The notes under the pieces were generated by a model. It was given only the letters and a program-made list of their open reading frames with translations. It did not search any database and was not told the origin of the DNA. From Cloeon dipterum (taxonomy: Eukaryota; Arthropoda; Insecta; Ephemeroptera; Baetidae), in NCBI RefSeq assembly GCF_949628265.1, contig NC_088790.1, positions 26,416,545 through 26,480,544 on the forward strand: DNA of 64,000 bases. The letters run 5' to 3'. This document shows, piece after piece, positions 38,301 through 48,938 of this stretch; position 1 is the first letter of the stretch; every line of letters starts with the position of its first letter. The position numbers and the translations under genes were made by a program.

Positions 38301-41300
38301 CGATTCCCCCCCGACCACCCCCTCCCTCGAGTTATTCACCCGTATTTTCGGCTTTTAATTGAGTGTACTCGCTCGACCCGGGTTATTTTTGGACGCGCGA
38401 GTTATTTAACTGACGGTGAATCAACACGCCGAACGTGTGCGTCAGGGGGTCCCGCTCCCTCTGTTAATTGGCCCGTGCATAATAGACATCCAATTTGTCG
38501 CGCGAGGAACGTGATCGGATTTGTTTTCTCATTGTCAGCAGAGAATAATATTCCTGGAAAGAAAGGGAAGAAGCGATCGAGTTTGCTGCCTTTTGTAGCA
38601 ATTATCCCCCATCGGTCGAAAACAAAACAGAGGGGGAATGGTGTATAGACTGCTTTGTCATGCAACGTGGATTTGACTTGACTGGATATTATTTTTTTAT
38701 TAATTTTTCATTGGATTTAATACTCTTACTGATTATCATAGACCCTCGCCTTCATTTTTGCCCATTTTGCTCCAATTCACCATCTTCCCCAGTTGAAGTC
38801 ACACGAGTAGGGTGTAGAATTTTAGATTTTACAGACGGAAAATCCCTTCCGAAAGAGTTTTGGGCTTAACTTAAAACGGTTTTAATTTTAAACTGTTTTC
38901 TTCCAAGCAGTTTTTTATTTTGTATTTTTTTGTGATTTTACCTTCTTAATAGGTCTAAAATTTCCCTTTAAACCATTTTCACGCAGTGAAATTAAATTCA
39001 AATCAATTTAATCATGGAAAGTTTATTGTTCCACCTAAGTTTAACATCTATTTCCGATTAAAAACGTTAAAATAAAAAAATGTTAAATTAGAAACTGCCA
39101 AAATCGATTTTTCCCTTTTTTAAAAATCAATAAACAGACTTCTCACAAAGCAACTTTTTAATCCTGCCTGAAAAAATATATATTGCTGTTTAAAATATAA
39201 AATACTGCGACAAAGTATAGTCTTCGGGATTTTTTAAGGTTTCAGAAGCGATTTAGACCGATTTGGGCAATAAATATGATTTTAAGCGAAGCTCTAAAAG
39301 TCTTAAAATTGCGCGATTCTTGCTCATTTAGTGAGATGCTCAGTAAAATGTTCTTGAATTTCAAACTTTTATAAATCTGAAAAATACAGCATTGGAAATC
39401 AAATCTTTCACGTTCCTTAAATGATATTTAAATTATTTTTCATCACATTGAAGCAAATTTTCGCTCCTTATATCCCAATCTCAAAAGGCAGTCTCACTAC
39501 TTTCCTCCGTATTTCCTCTACAATGCTCGTCTCATACGTTTGTCAGGAGAAATCGCCTAGCAGCAATCCAGAAATTAGAGCAGGAGGACGAGGAAGCTGC
39601 TGCTGCCGCTGCAGCAGCTGATCGAAGGCATTCGGCGACTTGTTCAGATGACTTTATCAGAGAGGAAGAGGAAAAGGAGGATGAGGGTACCGAAAAAAAG
39701 GACGAAGAAAAAGCCGAAGAGGACGAGGAAGATAAACCGGGCTTCTTTGACAGCTACTTTGAGCTCCTTTTCGAGGTCAAAAACGCTTGGCCGCAATTTA
39801 AGGAAGAACACGATGAGGATTGGAAACTGATCAGAATCGAGGCTAACAGGTCCGTTTTTTTCGTGCCTCAAAAGTTGAATGAAGACTTAAAAGGCAGAAT
39901 CGAGAATCATCTTCGATTTTTCAGAAGGGAAGAATATGCGGACAATCCTCGTCTTTGTTTTGCCCTATTTTACGGAATTTTCTGAATAAAAATAACAATA
40001 AAGAATAAAATTATATTAAAATAATTGAATCTCATCATACGAGATCGAAGCCCAAAGGTGAGATGAAAGTTGGCAGTCTCATTTTGAGACCCGATATTTG
40101 GATCTCTCATGGTGAGCAATAATTTTTACAGTGTACAAAAATGTAATAAATTTATAAAGTCCCTTTCCACAGATTGATATGATTTTTTTTTACAATTTTT
40201 AAATGTTCGAAACAGCAAAATTCATTGCAATCCGTGTAAAATTAACTCTGTTTTTTATATATAATTTACGTGCCATCCGAAACACGAAGGCAAAATAAAG
40301 ATGATCATGTGTACGACGAGGATTGTCTGGGTTATTTTCCTTCTTCTGGTAACAAATTCTCTAGTGTCTCCTTCAGCCACACTCTTATCCTTATTACACC
40401 GACTCAAAAACCGACTCTTGGACCTTGCCAATTAGATGCTTCTGCTCATTCGTGATCCTATTCCTGTTCTGCGGCTTCGGTGGCTTCATCTTCCGCTTCA
40501 CCGAGAGCACCTTCGAGCAGTTCTACAAGTGCGGTGTCAAGCGGGTCAAACGCGACTTCATCGAGGGGCTGTGGGTCAAGAGTCAGCAGATGCGCGAGGA
40601 GGAGTGGAAGTCGATGGCGCGTAGGAAGCTCTGGGAGTTCGAGGACCAGCTGCAGGCCGCCTTCGACGCCGGCATTAACTCTTACTCGGGCCAGAAGTCG
40701 TGGAGCTTCCTCAACGCGGTCGTTTACTGCATTACCATCGTCACCACCATCGGTACAACAACAAAAACTTGATAATTTTAGTAGTTGCATAATCCCTTAG
40801 TGTCCGAAGCCGCCAACAGATGGCACCACCGTATACTTTCGTAATAAATTTATTTTTAAGGCACTTCCGCTGTGATTTCAGACTCAATCCTGTCACTGTA
40901 CATTCTTCACTTAATATGCGTTCTTTTGACGTGCTGAAAACCAAAATCAGTTCAGAAATTCGCCGTAGAAACGTTGAAAAATATTTTATATTTAAAAAAA
41001 ATAGTTTTTCATGATTCTATGGCGATATATGCTGAAGCAATTTTGGTTTTCAGCACGTCAAAAGAAACAAAGATTAAGTGAAGAATGCACAGTGGCAGGA
41101 TTAAATCTGAAATCACAGCGGAAGTGCCTTAAAATTAAATTTATTACTAAAGTATACGGTGGCGCCATCTGCTGGCGGCTTCGAACACTATAAGGGCTTC
41201 TAAACCTGGCGTGTTAAGATGGTTTTTAGGGTTTTAGCGCATTGTTTTTATTGCAATTCATACGTACTTGAGAGGCTCAATGGAATTTCGATGATTTTTT

Positions 41301-44300
41301 TTCATAAATCTAGGTTTAAAAACATTTACAGAAAAAAGCTTAAAGAATCAATCTCTTAAATTATCAGATGTAATTATACAATTTAAATGTATTTACGCTG
41401 CACTAATCCTATTTATTTAAAATGATTTCTTAATGATGTCTTAAATCAAAAATTCGGTTCAACCAATCGGAGTAAAAATTTAAAAAATTGAAAATAATAA
41501 AAACAATATTTGATGATGTTTCTACGATGATTGGCTGGACTGATTTTTGGTTCCAGCTCATGAAAATGAATAATTTTAAGTGCAGAATGTAGTGGCTAGA
41601 TTGAGTTTGAAATCGAGTGCCGAGTTTTAAATCGGAAATAACTGCTATCCATAGCGCCATTTATTGGCGGCTTCAAAACTTGGTTGACTGTGTTGAATTT
41701 GTACAAAAAAATCTAAAGAACTTCCCAATTGGTTAAATTACCTTTTATAACCCCTCTATAGGATTAGCAAAAGATTAAAATATTTAAATAATTGAAACCT
41801 GATAATTTCAAAAAAAAATTATTTATAATTGACGTATGAATTTTTAACTTAAAAGAACTTAATAAATTAAAAACTAATTTTAAAAAAGGCTTGTTCTCTC
41901 GTAAGCTTGGATTTTAGCCGATTTAGACTTTCAATAATTATTTAAACTTGCATGATTTGTGCTCATTTGATGGTCCCGTGCCTTCCGTGACGGTTGGACG
42001 TTTAAAAAAATATCGACCGTCTAAAATTCACAGCATTCTAGCTGAAATATTCAAGTGCGGCGTAATATTTTGCTTGAAATACTTCTACTTTTTACAATCC
42101 GATTATCTTGGGTGCTTTTTCCCAGTCCCATTTGTTGAATCGACTAGCTTTTATTACCAGCGTCGCGTTTGAACGCTCAACCAACCGCGCGCTGCCTTGA
42201 TAAAATAAAACTTTGCAACACCCAGACGACTGACAATGCCTGTGCACAACTTTTATCATTTTATTCTATTTGATTAGCGTTTTCCCGCACTGCAGATAAA
42301 ACGCTTCGCTCGTCGCTGGCGTCGCGCGAACACACACACACCCGAGACACGAGACACTTTTTTCCCCAGACACGCTGGTGTGAAACAAATAACACGTGTG
42401 GAGCTGCGACGGTTTAATCACGTTTCATTCACGTCTAAACCTGACCAAAATACGAATTTAAAAAATAAACTCTTAATTTCTGTTGGTTTTCTCTCGTTTG
42501 CCTGAAATTGACTCCGCGTTTGTTCAAGTTTAAATTAATTGCTTTTGGTGTGATTTTTTTCAGGCTATGGTCACATCACTCCTTCAACAAACACCGGAAA
42601 GGCGGTTACGATTATTTACGCCATCTTCGGCATCCCACTGTTTTTGATCCTGTTGGCCGACTTTGGCAAGATGTTCACCAGGGCCATGAAATTTTTATGG
42701 GCCTTTGTGCGCAGGCTGTACTACACCGGCAGCTGCAGGAAGGTCAGACACACCGCGCCTGTTCAGGTAAAAACTTTGATTTAAATTTATCCTCTTTTTT
42801 AAACTGTCATCGGAATTTAAATATGTTGAAACGGAAAATAATATACGGTTAATTTCATTCATTTGGACGGTTTGGTAAAAATGGTGGGTGAGTACAGATT
42901 CATAAGATTTCGTAGATTTTGAGAGTGGTGGTTGGTGGTACTTTCCGTACTTTCACTTCAGCAACTCATCAAACTTTTGCTCCGTTTATTCAAGCATATT
43001 TTTCTATAAAATTAAAAATGTTTAAAGAGAATTGATACTGATTGGAAAATCCTTGTTGCTAATGTATGATTTTTTGAAGCCAAATTTAGCGCTGTAAATT
43101 TTTGAGTAAAGTGGCTGCAAAATTAGCATATGCTTTTCAAATAGTAAGGACTTGAAATCCTATTTTTTTCACAACAAAGAGTTTCCCTAAAAGGTTTCAT
43201 ATGCTGTTAATTAGACAGATCTCGACGAAAGGAATCGAAAAATGTGGTCAAGCGCTGGAAATTTTGGAGAAAATTTAAAAAATGTGATTTTTTAGTCGTT
43301 TTTATTTGTTTATTGATCAACCTGCTTATTGCATCCAACAATTAAAATGATTTTCAATTGTCACCCTGTATCAATCCACTTTAAAACAAAATAATTTTGG
43401 AAAAAATGGAACTTTCGCCGTCAGAGCACGAAATGCAACCAAATCGCTTATTTTTCGTCACATCTTCTGCCGCTTTATCACGCCAGATTTGCCACTTTTG
43501 GATTTGGACTACTAAGCTGAAATCACAACTAAACCCCTTTGCTTCCCTTTTCAGGAGGTGATGAAGGGTGTCCAGATGGTCTACGACATAGCTCGATTCC
43601 AGAAGAAACCTGGCGAGACGAACGGCCACGGTGCTGCCGCCGACCCTGAAGTGGCCGGCGCCCAGTTGCAGGAGTTGCTGACGGTGCCGGGGGTGGGACC
43701 TGAGCCGCCCACGCCCGCCCCCAGCAACTTTGACATAGATGACGAGTTCAACCTGCCCATCTCGGTTGCGTTCGTCATCCTGGTCATCTACATCCTGGTC
43801 GGGGCCACGCTCTACTGCATGTGGGAGGATTGGACCTTCTTTGAAGCCTTCTACTTTGTATTTATTTCCATGTCAACCATTGGCTTCGGAGACTACGTGC
43901 CCAAAGTGAGTAATTCTTAATTAGATTTAGTTAGAGGTCTCATTGTCAGGCGGCGGCTGCCGGGACCGGCTTAGCTGAATTTTTTAAATTGGGGCCGGCT
44001 GACAATATTTAAATAGTGCGGAGGTAGACATCTGAGTGAGTCACCCACATTTTGATCGGCGGCTGGCTTTCCGGCTCCGAGCCGTCAAAACAGAGACGTC
44101 AGCGGCAGCTGGAAAAATTTCATCGGCTCGGTTTTGCAGTCAGCTAAAGTGATTTTTAAGACTGTGTTACTCAAACGTCACAACTGCATTATTTGCTTAT
44201 ACCACCCAGTTTATCACCACTCAACTTTAAACTTATTTTTTGCGCTAGAAATGAATTTATTCCATTTTCCCATGTGAAAATCTAAAATTTGCGGTCAAAA

Positions 44301-45734
44301 TTTCCTCTACCGTGCAGATTTTTTCTTTTAAATTGCTATTTCCTGCATAAATTTCTCCAAAAATTTATCTCTGACAATTTTTTAAGTCGAGCTAATAATT
44401 AGAAAACTATTTTGAAAACTGAGGTGCAAACATTGCTGCAAGAAACTTGGTTAAAATTGAAAAAACCATGCACTGCATTTTTTAAATAAAAAATTGGGTA
44501 TTTTGCAACCCTGGTAACACGCTGTTAAACCGTATTTTTCAGGAAAAACACTGCGTTGAAAAAATGTTTATTTTGCAAAATTGCGCGTTTTTCTGAAACA
44601 CCTGCATTTTTTGTGAAGGTAAAAAATACTCATGATGGATGACCAAAAATAGGAATCAGTAAAAAAGACACTTGATTTCACCAAAAGACCGAAATTTTTA
44701 ACTCTCGATCATCGTAATTTTCCATAATTTCTGACTTTTTAACGCAATATGTGATCTGTTCGGGATTTTTTGGAAAAATATGGTTAACTGGTGGTTTTTC
44801 CGGCTGGTTTTTACGCATTGCAAAATTGGACAGCTGTATTAAGTTGTGTAAGAAATGATGGACGACACATTAGTTGTTTCAATTGCGTCTGTTTTTCCTT
44901 TGAAAAATTGCCAAAATTTTAGTTCACATTTTAGAACTTTGGGAAATTGAAATTTTCGGATAAAAGAAGGGAATTAAGTGTAAACCAGTTTTCATATTTA
45001 AAAAAAAAAACGTTGCGAGTTACCAATAAATTTGCAACTAACACGAAAACGCCGTTTTTTTCTAAGACATTCGACTTATTGAGTGTGAACTACTTCAGAA
45101 AATTATTCATGAAACAGAGACCGCGGCGCGAAAACTTTACACTTAACTTGTGTCACGTGAAATAAAACACGATTACGATACAAATAATGGGTGGCTGGCT
45201 GGCTGGCGCGGCGCAGCTGGCTAACAATGAGCCAATAAAAAATGTCGGCGCCTGGCGGCTTAAGAAAAGGACTCAGATGTCTAAGCAGAAGACATTTTTT
45301 CTCATAAACTTTTTAATTTCGACCCTTTATCACCGGCTGGCTGAGACCTCTAGAATTAATTACTAATTGGAAAAATCTCAAATTTAATTTTCTGTTTTAG
45401 CATCCAATGTTTATGATGGGCTCGATCGTTTACCTGGTGTTTGGACTGGCTTTGACTTCGATGTGCATCAACGTAGTACAGGTAAACATCAATTCAATTT
45501 AAATGGTAATAATTAATTAAAATAATGTTGTGATTCCAGTTGAAGTTGTCGGACTCGTTCAGACAGGCCAGTTCGAAAATCGGAGCCTCGTTTGGGCTGA
45601 GGCTGGCCGCCGCGGCCGCCGAGGAGGAGGCGCGGACCACGCCAGGCCAGGTGGAGCTTGCCGAGGTGCATCACGCGACGGCCAAGAAGGCCAGCGAGGA
45701 GAATTTGGATGGTCTCAGCATGGAGACGCAGTGA
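23088..45734 (+). CDS. Two-pore-domain K+ channel, isoform A (496 aa, 7 exons)
   Basis: Background (leak) potassium channel of the plasma membrane, working as a dimer. Exons: 23088-23393, 25909-26052, 28848-29058, then shared 42564-42766, 43555-43905, 45401-45481, 45540-45734; 1491 nt, phases close. Residues 1-102 are a Pro/Ser-rich cytoplasmic N-terminus. M1 is about 110-134, a helical cap follows, and filter 1 is TIGYG (219-223, split by the 29058/42564 junction). M2 and M3 follow, filter 2 is TIGFGD (396-401), then M4 and an Ala/Glu-rich C-tail. Exons 25909-29058 end in phase 1 immediately before the filter Gly, exactly as isoform B does. I found no private second-half exon between 29058 and 38053, so sharing the 3' exons by alternative promoters is the simplest reading. 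Separate truncated gene is the alternative. Confidence 0.8.
24472..24906. mobile_element. TTAA-flanked MITE, copy 3 of 5
   Basis: TTAA (24472-24475), AGAGGAATGATACTGG at the left; CCAGTATCATTCCACT, TTAA (24903-24906) at the right. The inverted ends match in 15 of 16 bases. Inside the first K2P isoform A intron. Confidence 0.85.
26121..26385. mobile_element. TTAA-flanked MITE, copy 4 of 5 (internally deleted)
   Basis: TTAA (26121-26124), AGAGGAATGATACTG; right end GTATCGATCCACT, TTAA (26382-26385). At 265 bp it lacks the left-interior part of the longer copies. It begins 68 bases after the splice donor of K2P exon 25909-26052. Confidence 0.7.
27050..27160. promoter_or_regulatory. CpG-rich patch in K2P intron
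   Basis: A short G+C- and CpG-rich patch between isoform A exons 2 and 3. It could be an enhancer or another alternative promoter; I see no supported exon in it. Confidence 0.3.
29060..32160. other. K2P intronic DNA without recognised exons
   Basis: A+T-rich with no coding signal. A decayed relative of the TTAA MITE interior seems present around 29740-29860, and 31590-31760 resembles, in inverse orientation, 44620-44780 inside the TA-flanked element. No exon beginning with the missing GYG half-filter was found here. Confidence 0.4.
32167..32442. mobile_element. MITE with CAGCGGGG ends, copy 2
   Basis: Inverted copy of 9034-9309: the shared blocks GATCGTAAAAACAAACTC and TCACGTGAAAATGCGC occur in mirrored order. 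The ends are AAGCGGGGACCAGATT and its inverse TCCCGCTG. Within K2P intronic DNA. Confidence 0.65.
32890..33110 (+). promoter_or_regulatory. CpG-rich island with TATA box and strong splice donor
   Basis: TATAAAA at 32987-32993 lies in a G+C-rich island that ends at a consensus donor (GTGAGT, from 33101). A frame from ATG 32913 reaches this donor in phase 2, which is the phase accepted by K2P exon 39547-39849. It could be a third alternative first exon or a non-coding one; only position and phase support this. Confidence 0.4.
34490..34610 (-). repeat. Dispersed repeat shared with yellow upstream regions
   Basis: Read on the minus strand, this stretch (ACTTCTGCTCAG, ACATCCCGTGG, GGGTCCCAATA, GAGCGGATAA) matches the blocks at about 51745-51850, 54960-55040 and 61090-61180 upstream of yellow copies A, B and D. 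It is therefore a dispersed repeat, not a yellow-specific control region. Confidence 0.5.
35262..35642. mobile_element. TTAA-flanked foldback MITE
   Basis: TTAA (35262-35265) then AGACTGTCTTTGACGAAG; the right end is GTCAAACACGGTCT followed by TTAA (35639-35642). The arms pair across nearly the whole 381 bp, including inner GACGCATGCGC boxes. The 150-residue minus-strand and 127-residue plus-strand frames here are mirror artefacts. Confidence 0.75.
36060..36335. promoter_or_regulatory. CpG-rich island in K2P intron
   Basis: An island of high CpG density upstream of the isoform B promoter. Open frames on both strands look like composition artefacts. Possible promoter or enhancer of a K2P transcript; no TATA box or clear donor is tied to a conserved frame. 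Confidence 0.35.
37870..38275 (+). promoter_or_regulatory. CpG-rich promoter/first-exon island of K2P isoform B
   Basis: G+C-rich island containing the 5' UTR and first coding exon (ATG 38053, AACATGG context). It ends at the donor after 38264. Its presence argues for independent promoters for isoforms A and B. Confidence 0.55.
38053..45734 (+). CDS. Two-pore-domain K+ channel, isoform B (553 aa, 7 exons)
   Basis: Exons: 38053-38264, 39547-39849, 40436-40752, then 42564-42766, 43555-43905, 45401-45481, 45540-45734; 1662 nt, phases close. The cytoplasmic N-terminus has an Arg-rich patch, a poly-Ala run (encoded near 39595-39620) and a long Glu/Asp/Lys-rich stretch. M1 starts at about residue 173. 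The cap region has a Cys (YKCG). Filter 1 is TIGYG (276-280) and filter 2 TIGFGD. The extracellular cap and pore helix differ almost entirely from isoform A, while everything from the filter Gly on is identical. The motif set matches the insect TWIK-like K2P group. This N-terminal half lies nearer the shared exons and is likely the ancestral one. AATAAA follows at 46004-46009. Confidence 0.9.
40793..41197. mobile_element. Foldback MITE (GTGTTCGAAGCCGCCA ends), copy 2
   Basis: The left arm (CCCTTAGTGTCCGAAGCCGCC) and right arm (its inverse, ending CGAACACTATAAGGG) pair over about 190 bases each. It starts only about 40 bases after the donor of the isoform B pore exon. Best preserved copy of this family. 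Confidence 0.75.
41515..41690. mobile_element. Diverged half-copy of the GTGTTCGAAGCCGCCA foldback MITE
   Basis: Resembles the right half of 5109-5476 and 40793-41197 (GGCTGGACTGATTTTTGGTT, then a GCGCCATTTATTGGCGG-like end), but is much more diverged and lacks the left arm. Confidence 0.5.
43022..43384. mobile_element. TTAA-flanked MITE, copy 5 of 5
   Basis: TTAA (43022-43025), AGAGAATTGATACTG; right end CCCTGTATCAATCCACT, TTAA (43381-43384). Diverged and partly deleted. Lies between K2P exons 42564-42766 and 43555-43905. Confidence 0.7.
43932..45352. mobile_element. 1.4 kb TA-flanked element with GAGGTCTCA ends
   Basis: TA|GAGGTCTCA at the left and TGAGACCTC|TA at the right are exact inverses. 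G+C-rich subterminal blocks flank an A+T-rich core. Parts of the core occur elsewhere in inverse orientation (44380-44520 with 36900-37070; 44620-44780 with 31590-31760), so it is composite. It fills most of the K2P intron 43906-45400. No transposase frame. Confidence 0.6.
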
Positions 45735-46003
45735 TAAATCACTTTGAAACAGACTGAGTGTGTCAGTGAGTGTGTTTCTGATCAAAAAAAGAAGCTTATT
45801 GCGAATCTCATCTGTTCCGCTGAAGCACATAATTGTTTTGGAACTATACATATATTTAAAGAGATTATATAATTGAAATCGTCAAGCTGGTAAGTGCCTA
45901 TTTTGCCGAGTGTGATCGCTCTCTTGAGGGGAATATAGTATTATTTTTACCATCTCACAAAGTGCTGATTTAAAAAATTGTATGGTGCGCTTTCTTCAAA
46001 GCA

Positions 46004-46009
46004 AATAAA
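46004..46009 (+). terminator. AATAAA polyadenylation signal for the K2P channel
   Basis: AATAAA about 270 bases after the K2P stop. On the opposite strand TMX3 has its own AATAAA at 46090-46085, so the two 3' ends meet tail-to-tail. Confidence 0.6.
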
Positions 46010-46084
46010 GAGAAATAATGATTTTTAAACTTTCAACCGTTTATATTCGTTATACAAAATGGCAAACAGTGAAACGCTGACATA

Positions 46085-46090
46085 TTTATT
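46085..46090 (-). terminator. AATAAA polyadenylation signal for TMX3
   Basis: The minus strand reads AATAAA some 212 bases after the TMX3 stop. With the K2P signal at 46004-46009, the predicted transcript ends are within about 100 bases and may overlap. Confidence 0.5.
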
Positions 46091-46301
46091 TACACTTTTG
46101 ACTAGACGTTTGGCATTCATTAATTATTGTTATATGATTATTAAGTACACAACATGTCCTAACACAGATAATAAATTTGTCCCTTAGTAAAAGAAAATCG
46201 TTGATCACATGTGAAACAGAATGTAAGACAAAATTGAAACTGGAATAAAGCCAACTCGAGAATGCACGATTGCTGAGATTGAGAGTAGAAAGAGATTCGT
46301 C

Positions 46302-48938
46302 TCACTCCTTCTTCTCGTGGTCTGAAAATAGAAAGCAGATTGGAACCACTCACCAGAGATAGGCGACAACAAAGAATTACCTTGCTCTTCCTCCTCCTCT
46401 TCCGCGTCCATTATGTCGGCACAGCAGATGGAGTAGCAAATCAGGCTGAGGAAGCCAAGCGGTAGGCCGAAGAGCACTGAGGTCAGAACAGGGTTGCCCA
46501 TCCACATGTCGGCCAGGGCGGTTTTCCCTTCGAAGTAGGCGCGGTAGAAGCGGACAAAAAACGAATTGCCCCCGTACACCTGAAGAACAAAAGGACAGCA
46601 TTTTTTTAAATCTTTGAGCAGATATCCTGAATGCAATGCAGAAGCAAAAAGAATGAAAATTAAAACGAAATGTTATTTTTTCGGTCGAAAATAAGTAAAA
46701 ACCACTAGGACAGCTCGTAAATAAAAAAAAATATATTAAAAGAGCAGTTCTCTGCTAATTTAAAGGTCGAATGGACTGGTTTTTTGGCATTTAAATTTTA
46801 GGTGACGAGACTCTGAGATATAAAATTTTGTAAATGTCCCATTCCATCAAAATTGGTGTCTATTCTTAGGTTTATGACACAGTTAAGCTCAAATAAAATG
46901 CTATAACTGCTGAATGACAATCCCGAAACCGGTCCATGACATAATTGTGGTATCTATTAATCCTGACATGATTTAAAATTTGGTTAAAAATATGTAAACC
47001 TTCAATTGATGAAAAGATCCATCTATAAAAATATTAATTTTGATTTTTGTTGGACTCTTAAGAGTCTAGTTTTGAATACATTAAGTACAGATAAATAAAT
47101 ATAAACATTTTTAATAAAAAAACAATAACAAATAAAATAAAAATGGCTTTTATTTGAGCTCGAAATTCGCAGAGAATTGCTTACCGGTGCAGACTCGTCC
47201 AGAATGGTGTCCAGAAAGTGGATAATCGTTTCAGGCTCCAATCCTACAGCGCCAAGCAAGTGTTCAGCGGGCAGGTGGTGGTGATTAGTGGTCGAGTTGA
47301 TTACGATCAGGCTGGGCAGCGGCAAAACCGACATGGCTACCGAGTTGGCCAGCTCAGGACTGCCAGTCCAGCCAAACTGGAAATGCCTTCAGGGGAAAAA
47401 TAGTAAAACAAACACAATTTCGGACTTAAATATAATTACCTGTGGTACTTGTCCTTGTTCTCTCTGATCACAGACTCAATCATGTCACGGAAACTGTTGA
47501 AAAATATTGAATTTAATCTTTAAAGAAAATTACTTTTATTGGAAATTACTCAATCATGTGAGCAGGAATGTCCTCGAGTTTGTTCTCCTCAACAACGGCC
47601 AAGACGAGGTTCTTATTGCTAGCCAAGGTCTGGTGGATGTTGCCCCTGGTCACCTTGAGGAATGTGTGGAACCGCTCGGCGTTGATCCAGTGCGTCAGAC
47701 TTTCGTTTACTGCTTGCAGTCGCTCTTCAGGCGACTCATCCTTCGCAGGGGGTTCTGGCAAAGAGATTCTTAGTTAATTTCAAATATGTTATTACACTTT
47801 CTAATCCACCTTGAAAGAAAAAATGCATATTGTCCTTGTACACAAGCACGGCAGGAACTCTATTGAAGTCGATGTGCTGCAATTTCAGTAAATTAATTAT
47901 AAATAAAAACGTCTGGTTCCAAATCCTTTACATCTCTGGCCGTTTCCGCAGCTACTCCGTAAAAGTATGCATTTGGTTGGAAGGCTTCAGCAATTGATAA
48001 ATACGCCTCCTAAAAGAATAAATTTAATTTGATTTATATCTATTGCAGTAGAGACTCAGGAAGTACCCAAAGAATGCCTTCGTATGGTCCGATGTAGACG
48101 AAAAACAGAGATATCGCTTTTCTCAGGTTTGAAATGCTTTCTGGCCTTGTAATTCGCTGCACTGGAGGTCCCGACACTCTCAGGGCAAAATCAACAATGT
48201 CCTGCTTCGTACGGTCTCCTCTGAAGGTGAACAGTTCACTGCCCTTCATGCTGTAATTTAATTCAGTCAACCGGAAATTATTTTTATTTTTTAATTCAAT
48301 GCTTACAACATGATCGTGGGAAATCCTGACACTTTGAACTCCGTGGCCATCGCAGTAAACCTGGTACAGTCGACTTTGCCAACCCTGATATTGGTGTTGT
48401 GCAGAGATTGCGCGACGTGGTTCCAAATCGGCTCGAGGCGTTTGCAGTGGGCACACCAAGGAGCGTAAAACTGATTTAAAATTATTTAATTATTTTCTTA
48501 AATTATGACTAACTATAATTTTACCTTCACAAGCCACTGGCCATCTTTGCGAATGTCTAAAAATCTGAAAATAGAACAACCAACAGTCATGAATAAGGAA
48601 CTATAAATTGTTTCATATTGGATGAAACGCACTTTAGGGGTTTCAATTAGTAAAGCAGGTATTGCGTCTATTTTTAAGCTGCGTATTTCTTTGAGAGGAG
48701 AGAAAATCATACACGTCTTTAATATTAAAATAATGCATCATAAAAGAATTAAATAATCTTAACCTGTCGCTGAGCTCCAAGACCCTGGATGCCCCACCCT
48801 GCGGCATACAGCCTGAAATTATGAATGACAAATTTAATTTCAACATTCATTCAAGCCAACTACATAAATTTCTCATTTTAGAGTTTACTGACCTGCTAGA
48901 ATCAAAACGGCGAGGAGAGAGAATTGCGTCGGACTCAT
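46302..48938 (-). CDS. TMX3: Thioredoxin-related transmembrane protein 3 (435 aa, 12 exons)
   Basis: ER-membrane disulfide isomerase. Exons: 48938-48893, 48812-48764, 48564-48525, 48470-48307, 48250-48067, 48009-47932, 47876-47810, 47754-47550, 47493-47440, 47386-47185, 46579-46381, 46321-46302; 1308 nt, phases close. A signal peptide is followed by a thioredoxin domain with active site C51-A-H-C54 in the TMX3 context FYAPWCxHCKxLEPIW, and a cis-Pro at 96 (GFPTI). Two redox-silent thioredoxin-like domains follow, then a transmembrane segment at about 394-417, and a short acidic cytosolic tail ending in KKE. Vertebrate TMX3 has CGHC and a KKKD end; here both differ slightly, so the tail is not a canonical KKxx signal. 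Length is close to the usual 450. Convergent with the K2P gene. Confidence 0.92.
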
